DNA of 34,953 bases from positions 1 through 34,953 of the forward strand of contig CAMWIJ010000029.1 in assembly GCA_947174275.1 (NCBI GenBank), read 5' to 3'. The notes under the pieces were generated by a model. It saw only the letters and a program-made list of their open reading frames with translations. It was not told the DNA's origin and made no database searches. Below are positions 34,232 through 34,953 of this stretch, in pieces (the stretch's first letter is position 1; the number at the start of each line of letters is the position of its first letter). The DNA is from an uncultured Muribaculaceae bacterium (GTDB lineage Bacteria > Bacteroidota > Bacteroidia > Bacteroidales > Muribaculaceae). The translations under genes were made by a program, and so were the position numbers.

Positions 34232-34888
34232 ATGGAACAATCTAAAATAAAACCGATTGAGCCACAGATTGAAGGCATTAAGGCAGCGTTCTTTGCTGAA
34301 TTGAGCACTCTGTGTGGCAGTGCAAAAGCACAGGAGATAACCGAAATGGCTTGGAAACAATTTCAAACCAACATACCTCTGATCCCTGACGTCAGCGAAA
34401 AGTCGCCGTGGATTAAAAACATTATCGTCATCTGTTTTGAAATTGGTATATGGAGACAACTTGAGGCAGAAGGAATGTCGCTCTATGAAATATCGGCACT
34501 GACTTGTAAAATACTAACAATGGCACTGAGCAAGTTACCGCCAAAAGTCATAGAAAACTCGCAAAACATGATGCTGTCCGGAACGTATGTGGGAAGAATT
34601 GCTGATGACTCGGAAAAGCTCGATAGCAGTTGCAACTGGAAGATCAAAGCGATATATCCTACGGAGTCTGACACATTTGATATAGGAATGGATATACTTT
34701 TGTGTCCTGTAATTGCTCTATGCAATAATCTTGGAGTCGCTCGCTACGCTCCCTATCTTTGTCAGAATGACTATGCAACACATTCGGCTTTCGGCATAAG
34801 ACTGATAAGGACACGGACTCTTGCAGAAGGTGGGGATAGATGTGACTTCCGACTCTCAAAAGAACCTATTACAACAAATAAGATATGA
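34232..34888 (+). CDS. L-2-amino-thiazoline-4-carboxylic acid hydrolase-like protein
   Basis: This is a 218-aa cytoplasmic protein without a signal peptide. The C-terminal half has the run of conserved features I associate with the ATC-hydrolase family: DILLCPVIALCNNLG, then APYLCQNDY, and then RTRTLAEGGDRCDFRL. The N-terminal part is helical. The founding enzyme opens the thiazoline ring during L-cysteine formation from ATC. Many gut relatives probably have other substrates, so the label is structural rather than proven. It follows the TetR gene behind a terminator and an operator copy, and overlaps the next start (ATGA), so it is cotranscribed with a methyltransferase. Confidence 0.72.
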   Translation: MEQSKIKPIEPQIEGIKAAFFAELSTLCGSAKAQEITEMAWKQFQTNIPLIPDVSEKSPWIKNIIVICFEIGIWRQLEAEGMSLYEISALTCKILTMALSKLPPKVIENSQNMMLSGTYVGRIADDSEKLDSSCNWKIKAIYPTESDTFDIGMDILLCPVIALCNNLGVARYAPYLCQNDYATHSAFGIRLIRTRTLAEGGDRCDFRLSKEPITTNKI

Positions 34889-34953
34889 ATCAATTCAAAA
34901 ACAAAGTTTCGGAAACTCTTTTGATTCCGCTTTATATGCGAGCGAAAGAGAGT
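34885..34953 (+). CDS. Start of a class I SAM methyltransferase, Ppm1/LCMT-like (partial)
   Basis: Only the first 23 codons are in the window. The ATG at 34885 overlaps the previous stop (ATGA), and the segment ETLLIPLYMRAKES resembles the N-terminus of leucine carboxyl methyltransferase (Ppm1)-type proteins, which begin with a similar ETLLIPLxxRAxE element before the SAM-binding core. The C-terminal part, including the SAM motif, is outside the window, so the call is tentative. Confidence 0.6.
   Translation, partial: MNQFKNKVSETLLIPLYMRAKES

Overview
The window looks like a chromosomal segment of a gut Bacteroidales bacterium, most like Muribaculaceae. The evidence is a SusC/SusD pair, several Bacteroidetes-type promoters (TTTG - about 20 nt - TAnnTTTG), an OmpA-family porin with a proline-rich linker, lipoproteins with G/S-C lipoboxes, and many GH2/GH95-type glycosidases. 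The family-level name is an inference; no database was searched.

Left part (1 to about 10,050): GC-rich housekeeping DNA. On the minus strand are a 16S rRNA m5C methyltransferase (cut by the window edge), ATP-dependent 6-phosphofructokinase and an OmpA-family protein. On the plus strand are a 33-residue peptide gene and purB. A minus-strand cluster follows: S9A prolyl oligopeptidase, a lipoprotein with a BamE-like C-terminus, and two metallo-beta-lactamase-fold hydrolases. An initiator tRNA with its own promoter and terminator closes this part.

Central part (10,142 to 26,787): a nine-gene minus-strand run (25,710 to 10,207) that reads as one operon. The order is UroD-type methyltransferase, GH2, sodium:solute symporter, corrinoid protein, second UroD/MtaA-type methyltransferase, MetH-activation-like protein, RACo-type ASKHA/2Fe-2S reactivase, GH95-like lipoprotein, GH2. 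A divergent AraC-family regulator (plus strand) shares its promoter region with the operon, and a 21-bp inverted repeat lies over both promoters. The operon ends at a long palindrome at 10,142-10,190. Together these genes suggest that exported glycosidases release a sugar or glycoside, the symporter imports it, and a corrinoid-dependent system removes a methyl group from it. I regard this glycosidase-linked corrinoid demethylation operon as the most interesting content of the window.

Right part (26,788 to 34,953): a polysaccharide-utilisation unit on the minus strand (SusC, SusD, small lipoprotein) that ends in a relic of a third GH2 gene, with its signal peptide joined out of frame to its C-terminus. 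After a 589-bp gap come a TetR regulator, an ATC-hydrolase-like protein and the start of a Ppm1/LCMT-type methyltransferase. The TetR gene and the ATC-hydrolase gene carry the same inverted-repeat operator (TGAACA-N11-TGTTCA) upstream.

Base composition falls from GC-rich left of the tRNA to AT-richer on the right, which fits an accessory region beginning at the tRNA.
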